Part shown: positions 19,154-27,693 of the stretch, one piece after another
Layout of the letters: every line of letters starts with the position of its first letter
Numbering within the stretch: the stretch's first letter is position 1
Source: Flavobacteriales bacterium
GTDB taxonomy: Bacteria > Bacteroidota > Bacteroidia > Flavobacteriales_F > PHOS-HE28
Length of the DNA: 64,000 nt
Assembly (NCBI GenBank): GCA_016699575.1
Contig: CP064979.1
Span: 3,224,001 to 3,288,000 of the forward strand
Direction of reading: 5' to 3'
Program-made: the position numbers and the translations under genes
The notes under the pieces: generated by a model
Seen by the model: the letters and a program-made list of their open reading frames with translations, nothing else
The model's database searches: none
What the model was told of the DNA's origin: nothing

Positions 19154-20628
19154 TCAGCGAGCGACCACGAGACGTTGGGGTGGGGCGTCATTCACGCGCA
19201 CCAAGTAGACTCCAATATCCAGATCGGCAATGTCGATCGGCTGTCGCTCCGACGTGATACGGACGGAACGGAGCAATCGGCCTCGGATGTCGTGCAGTCT
19301 GACTGTCGCACCCATCTCAGCGCTAGTCAGGGAGAAAGAGTCCTTCGATGGGTTGGGGGCTAAAGTGGATTTGATTGCATCGCCTCTTCGTGGCCAACAT
19401 TCCAAGTGATAGAAGGAGCATGAAGAACGGTGTCACCACCTATGATCGCGCCAACGAGTTCGACGCGTAGTTCAACGCCATTGGTCGCTCGATACTGAAC
19501 GCGCCGCAGCCCAAGACTCTCCTCATACCAGGCATCTACAGGCGTCGACAATGAGGGGTGCAATCCAGGTTGTAGTTCCTCGTCAAAATCGAAGCCGCAA
19601 GCTGGTTCGCCCCAGTTCGTGAAGTTGAAAGCGTGTGAACGCATCATCCGATGCCCATCTTGGTTCAGCTTGTATGTGCTCACATAGCCGGTGTTGATCC
19701 CGCTGTTTCCGGGTACCCAACAAATGCTAGTATCCATGATCATGCCCGGATACGAACCAATGATGGGGTGGTCGAGAAGAACGCTCGTTCGTCCGAAATG
19801 CCAACTACCGATTGGCATGGGCCAGACAGGCTCGCCTATCAAGCTCCCATTTTGAACGTTTCCGTTGACCATCGCGAAAGACGTTGAGTAGATCACCGAA
19901 TCGCCGACGTCTGAGCGTCCTTCGATACGAACGCTCCAAAAGTCGCTTATTGAAGCTGCGTTCGATGTCATAGGAAACCAGTAGGCGCTGATCACCTCGT
20001 ATGTCAGTTCATCCCCAGCTTGGAAGTCGAAGTAATCCAGCGGATCGGGGAACAACACCCCAACATCAGCTCCTTCCACTCCGAGCAAGCCGTATGGGAT
20101 CCCGGCATGGGGGAAGTTCAATAGCCCGAATGATCTGCTGAGCACAAGAGTGTCCCCAGTACTCAGTGCTATGCGGCCAAGTGTGTCTGGCAGGCCGAAA
20201 ACGTTACCAGGCAAGCGAGAAATTACCGTTGCGGTGACTCCGGAGTTCGGCTCGAAGATCCAAGTGGTGCCGACCCCTGCGGCGCTCTTGATCAGAAACG
20301 TGTCCATGTGGTTCACCAACCAGTCATCGCCGGATCGAGTGCAGTTCAGACCAAGAAATTGTGGTTGATCGATGCGGACGTAGCATCCATCACACGGCCC
20401 ACCCAAACTTGCCGGGCACGTATCGCATACCACCCCGATCCTGTTCAGATGGTAGAGGAAGCTGTCGGGACCCAACGTGTCGATGTCCGTAACGAAGATC
20501 TGGTTGCTGATGGTGTCGGTGCCGTCGTTGGAGTAGTTGTACTTGTATGCCGGGTTCAGCAATGCCCAGTCTTGTGCGCTTGAAGCGGCAGCTGATAGTA
20601 TTAGAAAGGACAAGCTCAGGTGTCGCAT
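19154..20628 (-). pseudogene. frameshifted secreted protein with T9SS type A sorting domain
   Basis: The first frame (ATG 20628 to stop 19360) encodes 422 residues: a signal peptide (MRHLSLSFLILSAAASSAQ) and an unrecognised body ending GHEEAMQSNPL. The sorting domain sits in another frame (open to 19154): STLAPNPSKDSFSLTS to VYLVRVNDAPPQRLVVAR. One missing base near 19380-19395, around GCG-ATG, would join them as HEEA-DAIKSTLAPNPS. As written, the product would lack its export tag. The locus is AT-richer than its neighbours (one sampled 60-nt line is 45% GC). It may be a decayed gene or an assembly error. Confidence 0.75.
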
Positions 20629-20642
20629 CGGCCAGGGTTGAA

Positions 20643-20650
20643 CGAATGTA
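20643..20650 (-). promoter_or_regulatory. putative -7 box of the frameshifted T9SS gene
   Basis: TACATTCG on the minus strand, 14 nt before ATG 20628. Confidence 0.5.
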
Positions 20651-20678
20651 GACCGTCCGGACCCTCACCCGCGCTGCC

Positions 20679-20918
20679 TCAGCCCACCTTCCCCTTCTTC
20701 CGCTTCCCGTGGAACCCGTACGGGCAGTGCTTGCAGCCGCTCTGGCAGCAATGACCACGCTTCAGGTGGTACTGCTCCGTGAAGACGATGTAGCCGTTCT
20801 CGGCGAAGTAGTAGTCGCCGGGCTCGAAACCCATTCGCCGCAGCCGCTCGGTGCGTTCGGGGTTCTCTTCCTGTTCGGGCGGCTTTGTCACGGCCACGAA
20901 GGTCGGGGTGCTGCGCAA
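20679..20918 (-). CDS. DUF5522 family small Cys-rich protein
   Basis: A 79-residue protein with the DUF5522 core: DYYFAENGYIVFTEQYHLKR followed by a compact Cys cluster GHCCQSGCKHCPYG. The four cysteines suggest a metal or Fe-S site, which is inference. The family is conserved in Bacteroidota and has no assigned function. The C-terminus is basic (HGKRKKGKVG). It lies between the frameshifted T9SS gene and the divergent glucosaminidase gene. Confidence 0.8.
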   Translation of the reverse strand: MRSTPTFVAVTKPPEQEENPERTERLRRMGFEPGDYYFAENGYIVFTEQYHLKRGHCCQSGCKHCPYGFHGKRKKGKVG

Positions 20919-21031
20919 TAGGGCCTGCTGGGGGCTGCGTTCTATTCACGCCCGATCGTTGATGGGCCGGTGGACAGGCTGTGGATAATACCCGCTCGGC
21001 CCCGGTAGGTTTGGGTTCCCGCTCCAGCACC

Positions 21032-22081
21032 ATGTTCCCCACCAGCCTTGTTCGATCGTTGATAACCGGACCGGTCGCGGTGTACCTGCTGCTGACCCTT
21101 CCCGCTTTTGCCCAGGCCGCCCCTCCGCCCGATGGCCCCGGCGACCGCCTGACGGCCGAGGAGTACATCGAACTTTGGAAGAGCGTGGCGGTGCAGAAGA
21201 TGAAGCAGCACGGCATTCCGGCCAGCATCACCCTGGCGCAGGGACTGCTGGAGAGCGGCAACGGCAACAGCGAGCTGGCGCGGGCCAGCAACAATCACTT
21301 CGGTATCAAATGCACGCCCGACTGGAACGGCGGCAAGGTGTACCACGACGACGACCGCAAGAACGATTGCTTCCGCAAGTACAAGGATGCCGCCGACAGC
21401 TTCGAGGACCACAGCAAGTTCCTGCAACGCTCGCGTTATGCGTCGCTGTTCGAGCTGAAGACCACCGACTACAAGGGTTGGGCGCACGGACTGAAGAAGG
21501 CGGGCTACGCAACTGACCCCAACTACCCGCGCAAGCTCATCGAACTCATCGAGCGCTATGAGCTGCACAAGCTCGACAAAGGGCAGGACGTCAGTTTCCG
21601 CAAGCGCGAAAGCACCGATGCGGCAACCGACAGGAAGGACCGCGGAACGAAAGGCAACAGCGGCTCCAAGAAGGAGCGTGGCGACAAGCGGTCGCGCAGC
21701 AGCGATGATGAAGTGACCGTGAACATTGGCAGCGGCCGCGCGGTGGAGAAGTTCGAAGGCCGCGTGAAGTTCACCCGCGCCAAAGCCGGTGATTCCATCC
21801 GCAAGATCGCGGAAGACATGGAGACCATGCCGGGCTGGGTGGCAGGGTGGAACGACATGGACAAGGACGCCAAGCTCGAAGAAGGGCAGGTTGTCTTCCT
21901 CTCACCGAAGCTGAACAAGAGCAAGCGCTCTGCAACCCATGAAGTTCGCGCCGGCGACACGCTCTGGAGCATCAGCCAGCAGCATGGCGTGAAGTTGAGC
22001 AAGCTGTGCGCGTACAACGGCCTTGCACCGGATGCCTCCTTGCAGAGCGGAATGACGATCCACTTGCGCAAGCCGCGGTGA
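21032..22081 (+). CDS. secreted glucosaminidase (FlgJ/Auto-type) with two LysM domains
   Basis: A 349-residue peptidoglycan hydrolase. ATG 21032 (MFPTSLVRSL) gives a signal peptide ending near AFAQA. The N-terminal domain (about 45-190) is a glucosaminidase fold with ITLAQGLLESGNGNSELA containing the catalytic Glu, and NNHFGIKC. A basic Ser/Lys-rich linker (about 195-230) follows, then a LysM-like repeat (about 245-292) and a typical C-terminal LysM (HEVRAGDTLWSISQQHG to MTIHLRK). It would cut glycan strands in the periplasm during growth or division. Confidence 0.88.
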   Translation: MFPTSLVRSLITGPVAVYLLLTLPAFAQAAPPPDGPGDRLTAEEYIELWKSVAVQKMKQHGIPASITLAQGLLESGNGNSELARASNNHFGIKCTPDWNGGKVYHDDDRKNDCFRKYKDAADSFEDHSKFLQRSRYASLFELKTTDYKGWAHGLKKAGYATDPNYPRKLIELIERYELHKLDKGQDVSFRKRESTDAATDRKDRGTKGNSGSKKERGDKRSRSSDDEVTVNIGSGRAVEKFEGRVKFTRAKAGDSIRKIAEDMETMPGWVAGWNDMDKDAKLEEGQVVFLSPKLNKSKRSATHEVRAGDTLWSISQQHGVKLSKLCAYNGLAPDASLQSGMTIHLRKPR

Positions 22082-22091
22082 ACCCCGGGCA

Positions 22092-22460
22092 CTAGCTGCC
22101 CACCTTCACCTTCAGCGAAGCCGCCACCAGCACAGCGCGCTCCTTCATCATCTCAGCGTTCGGCCCGGCATAACGCTCATCAAGCGCAGCGTTGAAGTGC
22201 CCAAGCCAGATGCGGAAGTGCTCGTCCGTCATGGGCCGTTGTTGGTGGTGCCGCTTGTGCGTGCCCATCATGTCGCCACGGTAGTCGAGGTCGCCGAAGA
22301 GCACCATGTTCCAGAACGCGGCGATGCGCGGCAGGTGCTCGTGCAGGTCGAGGTGGCGGAAGTGGTCCGCGATGCCTTCGTCGGCCAGCAGGCGATCGTA
22401 GAAGCGCACGACCAACTCGTCCACTTGTTCCTTGGTGGTGATGTCCGTGAGCGGGCTCAT
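22092..22460 (-). CDS. group III truncated haemoglobin
   Basis: A 122-residue 2/2 globin. Visible are the FYDRLLADEGIADHF start of the fold, the HLPRIAAFWNMVLFG segment, and the proximal His region DEHFRIWLGHFNAALDE. Group III globins bind oxygen or NO; the physiological role is uncertain. ATG overlaps the stop of the upstream 881-residue protein gene by 4 nt, indicating translational coupling. Confidence 0.88.
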   Translation of the reverse strand: MSPLTDITTKEQVDELVVRFYDRLLADEGIADHFRHLDLHEHLPRIAAFWNMVLFGDLDYRGDMMGTHKRHHQQRPMTDEHFRIWLGHFNAALDERYAGPNAEMMKERAVLVAASLKVKVGS

Positions 22461-25102
22461 GGTTTGTTCAAGGATAGGGGCGCCGCGCGCAGACCGCCGC
22501 TGCCATCGCCCACGATCGCTTCGGGCTTGCCGTCATTGTTGATGTCGCCTACCACGATGTAGCGCGCGCCACTGATGGGCAGATCCAACAGGGGCTTGCG
22601 ATCCGCACCGACCAGCAAGCACTCCTCGTGATCGGCGCAGCACGCCCCGACGACCGTGCCCCATTTGCCGCTGGCGGACAGCGACAGGCGTGCCGCGGAG
22701 CACTGCAGAACAGTGTATGTGCTGCTGTTCCCGTTCAGGATGTGCAAGGAATCGCCGGATACGCGCGCGATGAGCAAGGTCTTGCTCGATGCCTCCAACG
22801 TGCAGGTCATCGCCGTTGAAGCGCCTGCTGCTAGCGTACTAGTTGCGCCATCGATCAGTGTGCTGCGCAAAGCCCCGGTGCTATCGGCCCAGATCACTGC
22901 ACAGTTCCCGATGTTCATGCCCAGGCGCACATCGAGCACGCGTGCACCGGTGCCGATGCCTGACTTCGGCTTGTGCCGCACGGCTCCTTTCCGGTCGAGC
23001 AGGAGCAATGTGCCGGAATGGTCAGCAACGAAAACGAAGTCGTTGTTCTTCACGCGTAGATGCCGCGCGGCTTGGTCGGTGTAGGTTGCCAACCGCGCAG
23101 GCGCCCAGCCTTGCACGGGTTTGCCGTCAGGCATCAGGTTCAACAGGCCGCCTTCTTCGGTCGGCACCACGAAGCGGTAGTCCTTGTTGCCTTCATAGTC
23201 GAACACCGCTACCGGTCCGCTGCATTTGTCCTTCACGGCAACGGGCCAGCCTTCCACGTCCTTGCCATTGCGATCGATCATGTGCACATGCTCGGGCGTG
23301 CACAGCACCACTTGCAGCTTTCCGTTCTTGAAGCGGTCCACCTGCATTGCATCGCCGAGCATGGGGCCATCCAGCTCGCGGGTCCACATCAGTTTGCCCG
23401 TGCTGCCGATGGCGTGCAAGCGATGCTCAGTGTCCTGCACCAGGATGTAGCGCGCGCCCGTCACGTGATCGTTCATCAGCATGGGCGCCCGTGCGATCGG
23501 AGAGCGCAATGCCATGCTCCAGAGGCCGTTGCTGGTGCTTGCTGCTGTTGCGCCGGTGTCGTTCGCGGCCGTTCCGCCGTGCTGCAAACGCAGGCTTACG
23601 TGGTGGAACCCGTGCTGTCCTGGCGCGATGCTCAGCTCCAGCGCTGAAAAACGGGCGATGGAGGATGCGTGTGCCTCCCAATGATCCATGCCTGCGTTGG
23701 AGAGATGCCCTTTCGTCCATGCCCCTGCCGCTGCAGGTGCGCACCACCACGTCAGTGCCGCGGACGTGCTCGCCTCGCCGAGGAGCTCCATGTGGCGCGG
23801 GTGCTCGGCCAACGAAGTGCCGTCCGTCCACGCATCAATGGCGCGGTGCACGGTGGCCACGGTGTTCGACAACACCACCTTGTCGCCGAGCAAACACCAG
23901 TACGGTTGCTCCAGTGCATCGAACGGCGGGCCGAGCAACATGCCGTACGGGTCGGGGATGGGCAAGCGGGCCACCAGCATGCCCCGATGCCGCGACGTGT
24001 CGCAACCTGCACTGTCGCACTGTGCCAGCAACGAACGCTCCGCAGCAGCAGGATCGCTCGCCTGCAACGCCGCCAGCACGGCGAAGCTGCTGTCGCGCGG
24101 AACGATGGCCGCAAGCGCCGAGCCCTCCACCCAACGGAAAAGGTCCTGGTCGCGCACGGCATCGGTGCTGCGGCCTTCACCAGCGAGCCATGCTTCAGCA
24201 TCGCCGATGTGCCGCACGTTGAGTGCCACCGCTTCCGCAGGCACCACACGAAGGGCGGTGTTCAGGCCGGCTTCCTGCTCACGGAGTTCGCGCAACGAAC
24301 GATCATCGCTCGGCGCAAGCAGCAGCCCGCTCAACAGCAGCGCATCGGGTTTGCTGCGCACGTCCAGAGCCGCCCAGCCTGCGGGCCACTGCAGCGGCTC
24401 GGCGCTAGTTGGAGCGAGGTGCTTGCCCAGCATGCGCGCAACGCGTTGGGGATGGAGCAGCACATGCGCCGCCGCACCTGCCCCCAGCGTTGCATGCGCC
24501 GCTTTGAAGGTGCTGTCGGCCATCAGGTCGGCACCGTTCTTCAATTGCAGCAGACCTTCCTCCACCATGCCTTCATCGGAGCCGATCAGCAACAGACCGT
24601 TCGTCCAATGCACATGCACCGGGCCCATGCGTTCTCCTTTCGCACTGGGGAACGTCTCACCCGGGTTGAAGGTGCGCCCATTGACATCGCCGCCTTTTTC
24701 CATGGCGTTCAACAACGCCGGCCAAGGCGCGGCACGATGGTCCTTCGGTCCTGCTAGCACGGCCAACCAGCCCGTTCGTTCACCGCGTGGCATCCACGCA
24801 ACGAGCGGCAGGCTTTTCGCGCCACTTTCCTCCAGCGCGTTCAACGCTCGGCCCAGGAGCGAGTCGAGCGAAGCCGCCTCGGCAGTGTTGCCAAACGCGC
24901 TCCACACCTGGCTAGCGCCGGTGAAGGCGTTCCACGCTTCCCGGCCGCCGCTCAGTTCCACGATCACGGCGCTCTCGGTGGGCACGGCCGCCCACGGGTC
25001 GGCGGGCCGCGCTACCGGTCGCCACCACTCGATGAAGGACCACGCGGTGCCCGCCAGCACGGCAGCCAGAACAAGCCAAAGAAGTACGCGGCGCCCGGAC
25101 AT
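22457..25102 (-). CDS. large envelope protein with C-terminal beta-propeller-like repeats
   Basis: An 881-residue protein anchored by an N-terminal membrane segment (6-26, VLLWLVLAAVLAGTAWSF). The next 500 residues resemble DUF3352-type proteins (repeated assays of the form LALVAWMPRGERTGWLAVLAG) but I cannot assign a family firmly. The C-terminal 300 residues are short beta strands with GKLMWTRELDGPMLG, DRNGKDVEGWPVAV and NNDGKPEAIVGDGSGG, i.e. PQQ/VCBS-like propeller blades. It is followed with 4-nt overlap by the truncated haemoglobin and preceded by rnhB. Function unknown. Confidence 0.7.
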   Translation of the reverse strand: MSGRRVLLWLVLAAVLAGTAWSFIEWWRPVARPADPWAAVPTESAVIVELSGGREAWNAFTGASQVWSAFGNTAEAASLDSLLGRALNALEESGAKSLPLVAWMPRGERTGWLAVLAGPKDHRAAPWPALLNAMEKGGDVNGRTFNPGETFPSAKGERMGPVHVHWTNGLLLIGSDEGMVEEGLLQLKNGADLMADSTFKAAHATLGAGAAAHVLLHPQRVARMLGKHLAPTSAEPLQWPAGWAALDVRSKPDALLLSGLLLAPSDDRSLRELREQEAGLNTALRVVPAEAVALNVRHIGDAEAWLAGEGRSTDAVRDQDLFRWVEGSALAAIVPRDSSFAVLAALQASDPAAAERSLLAQCDSAGCDTSRHRGMLVARLPIPDPYGMLLGPPFDALEQPYWCLLGDKVVLSNTVATVHRAIDAWTDGTSLAEHPRHMELLGEASTSAALTWWCAPAAAGAWTKGHLSNAGMDHWEAHASSIARFSALELSIAPGQHGFHHVSLRLQHGGTAANDTGATAASTSNGLWSMALRSPIARAPMLMNDHVTGARYILVQDTEHRLHAIGSTGKLMWTRELDGPMLGDAMQVDRFKNGKLQVVLCTPEHVHMIDRNGKDVEGWPVAVKDKCSGPVAVFDYEGNKDYRFVVPTEEGGLLNLMPDGKPVQGWAPARLATYTDQAARHLRVKNNDFVFVADHSGTLLLLDRKGAVRHKPKSGIGTGARVLDVRLGMNIGNCAVIWADSTGALRSTLIDGATSTLAAGASTAMTCTLEASSKTLLIARVSGDSLHILNGNSSTYTVLQCSAARLSLSASGKWGTVVGACCADHEECLLVGADRKPLLDLPISGARYIVVGDINNDGKPEAIVGDGSGGLRAAPLSLNKP

Positions 25103-25109
25103 TGTGCGG

Positions 25110-25117
25110 CGAAGCTA
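25110..25117 (-). promoter_or_regulatory. putative -7 box of the 881-residue protein/haemoglobin unit
   Basis: TAGCTTCG on the minus strand, only 7 nt before ATG 25102; the mRNA would be leaderless or nearly so. Confidence 0.45.
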
Positions 25118-25179
25118 TCGGCGCGCGAAGTGGTGGTGGGGTTGCAAAGGCCAGCGTGTGCACACGGTCCTGTGGACCG

Positions 25180-25779
25180 TTAGGAGTGCACTTCTTCCGC
25201 GTATTCCAGCCTGAACGACTTCCTGTGATGTTCGGTAGGTCCATGCAACCGCAGTGCATTCCGGTGCTCTCCGGTGGGGTAGCCCTTGTTCACCGCCCAA
25301 TTGAAGTGCGGATGGGTATTGTGCAAGTCCTGCATCAGGGCATCGCGATGCGTCTTGGCCAGTATGCTGGCCGCGGCGATGCTCTTGAAGCGGCCGTCGC
25401 CTTTGATGTGGCACACGTGCGCAATGCCGAAGTAGGGCGTGAAGCGGTTGCCGTCGATGAGCAGCAGATCGGGACGGCGCTTCAGACCGTCGATGGCGCG
25501 GTGCATGGCGATGAAGGAAGCCTGCAGGATGTTGAAGCGATCGATCTCTTCCGGCGTGCAGGAGGCCACGCACCACGCCAGCGCGCGCTCCTCGATCAGC
25601 GGCCGCAGGGCTTCGCGGCGCGCCTCGCTCAGTTGTTTGCTGTCGTTGAGGCCCGGCAGGCGCACGCTTGGTGGCAGGATGACGGCCGCTGCCACCACCG
25701 GTCCGGCCAAACAACCGCGGCCGGCCTCGTCGCAACCGGCTTCCACGGCGCCGCGCATGTAGTGGTTCGCGAGGGGCAT
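25180..25779 (-). CDS. rnhB: ribonuclease HII
   Basis: A 199-residue type 2 RNase H that nicks RNA-DNA hybrids and removes misincorporated ribonucleotides. The catalytic carboxylates are visible: D17-E18 in CDEAGRGCLAGPV, the Asp of LLIDGNRF and the Asp of AKTHRDALM; LNDSKQLSEARRE and GYPTGEHRNAL are further family motifs. Length is typical. Its ATG lies 2 nt before the end of the glycosyltransferase gene upstream, so they form one unit. Confidence 0.95.
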   Translation of the reverse strand: MPLANHYMRGAVEAGCDEAGRGCLAGPVVAAAVILPPSVRLPGLNDSKQLSEARREALRPLIEERALAWCVASCTPEEIDRFNILQASFIAMHRAIDGLKRRPDLLLIDGNRFTPYFGIAHVCHIKGDGRFKSIAAASILAKTHRDALMQDLHNTHPHFNWAVNKGYPTGEHRNALRLHGPTEHHRKSFRLEYAEEVHS

Positions 25780-25781
25780 GA

Positions 25782-26912
25782 TCAGTGCTTTTGCATCATG
25801 CGTTCAAAGGAAGACCAGAGCGCAGTGGCCGTGCGATCCCAGGTGAAGCGCTGCACGCGGGATAGTCCCAAAGTTGAAAGCCGCTCGCGCAAGGCGGCAT
25901 CGTTGCGCAACTGGGCCAGCCCGTCGCGCATGCTGTCCACGCTGAAGGGGTCGCAGTACACGGCTGCGTCGCCCGCTACTTCAGGCAGGCTGGTGGCATT
26001 CGCAGCAAGCACGGGTACGCCGCACTTCATCGCTTCAGCCACGGGTATGCCGAAGCCTTCGAAGTAGCTCACGTAGGCCAGCGCCAATGATGCACCGATC
26101 GCGTTGCGTAGCGCCTGCTGTCCCAGTCGACCGGTGAACACCATGCGGTCCTTGTTCTCGACCTGTTGCCAGGCCTCCTTCATGCGCTTATCCCACCAGA
26201 AGGCTTCACCCACGATCAACAGTTTCAATGGCCGCGGATCGCTTTTCACCAGTGCATCGAATGCCAGCAGCAGGCGGGCAATGTTCTTGCGTGGTTGCAA
26301 CGAGCCCACGCAGATGAAGAAGGGGTCGCCGTTGGTCAGCGCGGCTCTCGTCGCGGCTTGTTCATCGGTGCTCGACGGCGAATACGCTTCGGCCACGCCG
26401 TTGTGCGCCACATCAATGCGGTCCAACGGCACACCATATCGTTGGTGGATGTCCTCGCGGCTGAACTCCGACACCGTTACCAGTCGCGCGGCTTTTTGGG
26501 CGAAGCGTGGGAACCAGGTGCGGTAGTAGTTGCTATAGGCGCTGGGAAGGTCGGCCGGGTATTGCTCGAAGTTGAGGTCGTGCATCACACCCAGCTGTGG
26601 CACTGCGGTGCGCGTGCTCAAGTAGCCGTCAGGGCTGATGAAGGCGTCCGCATTGATGCGGCGCAGGAGGCCCGGCAGCCGGTATTCGAACCATAGCACG
26701 TAGAGCAACGGATGGCGCGTGGGCGGCCACAGCGTGTGCATGTGCACGTTGTCGGCGTAGCGGAAGGCAGGGTCCGGCGCACGGTCGAAGACGAAATGGA
26801 ACTCATGCTCCGGATGCGCCCGCACGATCCGTGAAAGCGCCTCATGCGTGAACCAGCCGATACCTTCGAGCTTGCCGGGGAGAAGGAGGCGGGTGTTGAC
26901 TGCGATGCGCAC
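25782..26912 (-). CDS. GT4 family glycosyltransferase
   Basis: A 376-residue GT-B glycosyltransferase. I prefer the GTG at 26912 because it gives the family N-terminus (M)RIAVNTRLLLPGKLEGIGWF; ATG 26966 would add 18 non-conserved residues. Motifs: acceptor half with HDLNFEQYP and VSEFSREDI; donor half with FFICVGSLQPRKN, MVFTGRLGQQAL and SYFEGFGIPVAEAMKCGVPVLAA containing the EX7E glutamates. Sugar and acceptor are unknown. Divergent from DUF5606, upstream of rnhB. Confidence 0.9.
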   Translation of the reverse strand: MRIAVNTRLLLPGKLEGIGWFTHEALSRIVRAHPEHEFHFVFDRAPDPAFRYADNVHMHTLWPPTRHPLLYVLWFEYRLPGLLRRINADAFISPDGYLSTRTAVPQLGVMHDLNFEQYPADLPSAYSNYYRTWFPRFAQKAARLVTVSEFSREDIHQRYGVPLDRIDVAHNGVAEAYSPSSTDEQAATRAALTNGDPFFICVGSLQPRKNIARLLLAFDALVKSDPRPLKLLIVGEAFWWDKRMKEAWQQVENKDRMVFTGRLGQQALRNAIGASLALAYVSYFEGFGIPVAEAMKCGVPVLAANATSLPEVAGDAAVYCDPFSVDSMRDGLAQLRNDAALRERLSTLGLSRVQRFTWDRTATALWSSFERMMQKH

Positions 26913-27016
26913 GGTGTGTGACCTGGCCGATGTTGGCGGTGAAGATGGAAAAACAGTGGCGGGCATAGTGTCTGGACATCCAACATCAGGACGCCCATTG
27001 AAGCCGGTCCGGCGTG

Positions 27017-27024
27017 TAGCTTCG
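27017..27024 (+). promoter_or_regulatory. putative -7 box of the DUF5606 gene
   Basis: TAGCTTCG, 17 nt before ATG 27042. Confidence 0.45.
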
Positions 27025-27041
27025 CCGCCCGAACCTTCACA

Positions 27042-27602
27042 ATGGACCTTACCAAGATCATCTCCGTTTCCGGCAAGAGCGGCCTCTTCAAGATCGTTGC
27101 ACAAGGGCGCCAGGCCCTCATCGTAGAATCGCTCGGCGAACCCGGCAAACGCATGCCCGTGCCCACAACGGTGCGTGTGAGTTCCTTGGAGGAGATCCAG
27201 ATATTCACCACCGGCGACGATGTGCCGCTGAAGGATGTGCTGAAGAAGATCCACGAAGTGGAGAAAGGGAAGGAGAGCGTGGACCCGAAGGGTGATGAAG
27301 GTGCTTTGTGGGCGAAACTCACTGAGGCGCTCCCCAACAACGACCGCGAACGCATCCATTCCAGTGATGTGCGCAAGCTGTTCCTGTGGTACGGCCAGCT
27401 CCTGAAGGCGGGCGTGTTCGATGTGAAGGAGGAGAAAGAGGAGAAGGAAGCCGCCGAGAAGAAGGAGACGAAGGCCACCGGCGAGAAGAAACCCAAGGTG
27501 GGCGAGGCCGGTGTGAAAAAGGCCGCCGCGCCCAAGCCGGGTGCCGGAGCGGGCAAGGCGAAGGCCGCGCCCATGCGCAAGGGCAGCCAGCGCGGCAGCT
27601 GA
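27042..27602 (+). CDS. DUF5606 family protein
   Basis: A 186-residue Bacteroidota-specific protein. Residues 1-130 carry the conserved core (LTKIISVSGKSGLFKIVAQG, VSSLEEIQIFT, DVRKLFLWYGQLL). The C-terminal 50 residues are a Lys/Glu then Lys/Ala-rich disordered tail (EEKEEKEAAEKKE to KGSQRGS), which could bind nucleic acid or membranes. No enzymatic motif. The family is near-universal in Flavobacteriia, with unknown function. Confidence 0.85.
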   Translation: MDLTKIISVSGKSGLFKIVAQGRQALIVESLGEPGKRMPVPTTVRVSSLEEIQIFTTGDDVPLKDVLKKIHEVEKGKESVDPKGDEGALWAKLTEALPNNDRERIHSSDVRKLFLWYGQLLKAGVFDVKEEKEEKEAAEKKETKATGEKKPKVGEAGVKKAAAPKPGAGAGKAKAAPMRKGSQRGS

Positions 27603-27661
27603 TCCTTGTCAGGAACCCTGTTGTTGCAACCTCGTTGAAGGCGGCCATTGCCGCGTGCGAC

Positions 27662-27669
27662 TACTTTGG
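27662..27669 (+). promoter_or_regulatory. putative -7 box of the cytochrome gene
   Basis: TACTTTGG, 24 nt before ATG 27694. Confidence 0.45.
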
Positions 27670-27693
27670 CGCGGTGTGAAAGCAACACCAGCC

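Noticed and set aside
19380..19395. Programmed -1 frameshift in the T9SS cargo gene
   Set aside because: No slippery heptamer or following pseudoknot was seen; a mutation or assembly error is simpler.
23688..25214. A 508-codon plus-strand frame opposite the 881-residue protein
   Set aside because: Composition (Ser/Arg/Ala/Cys-rich, no domain) is typical of antisense shadows.
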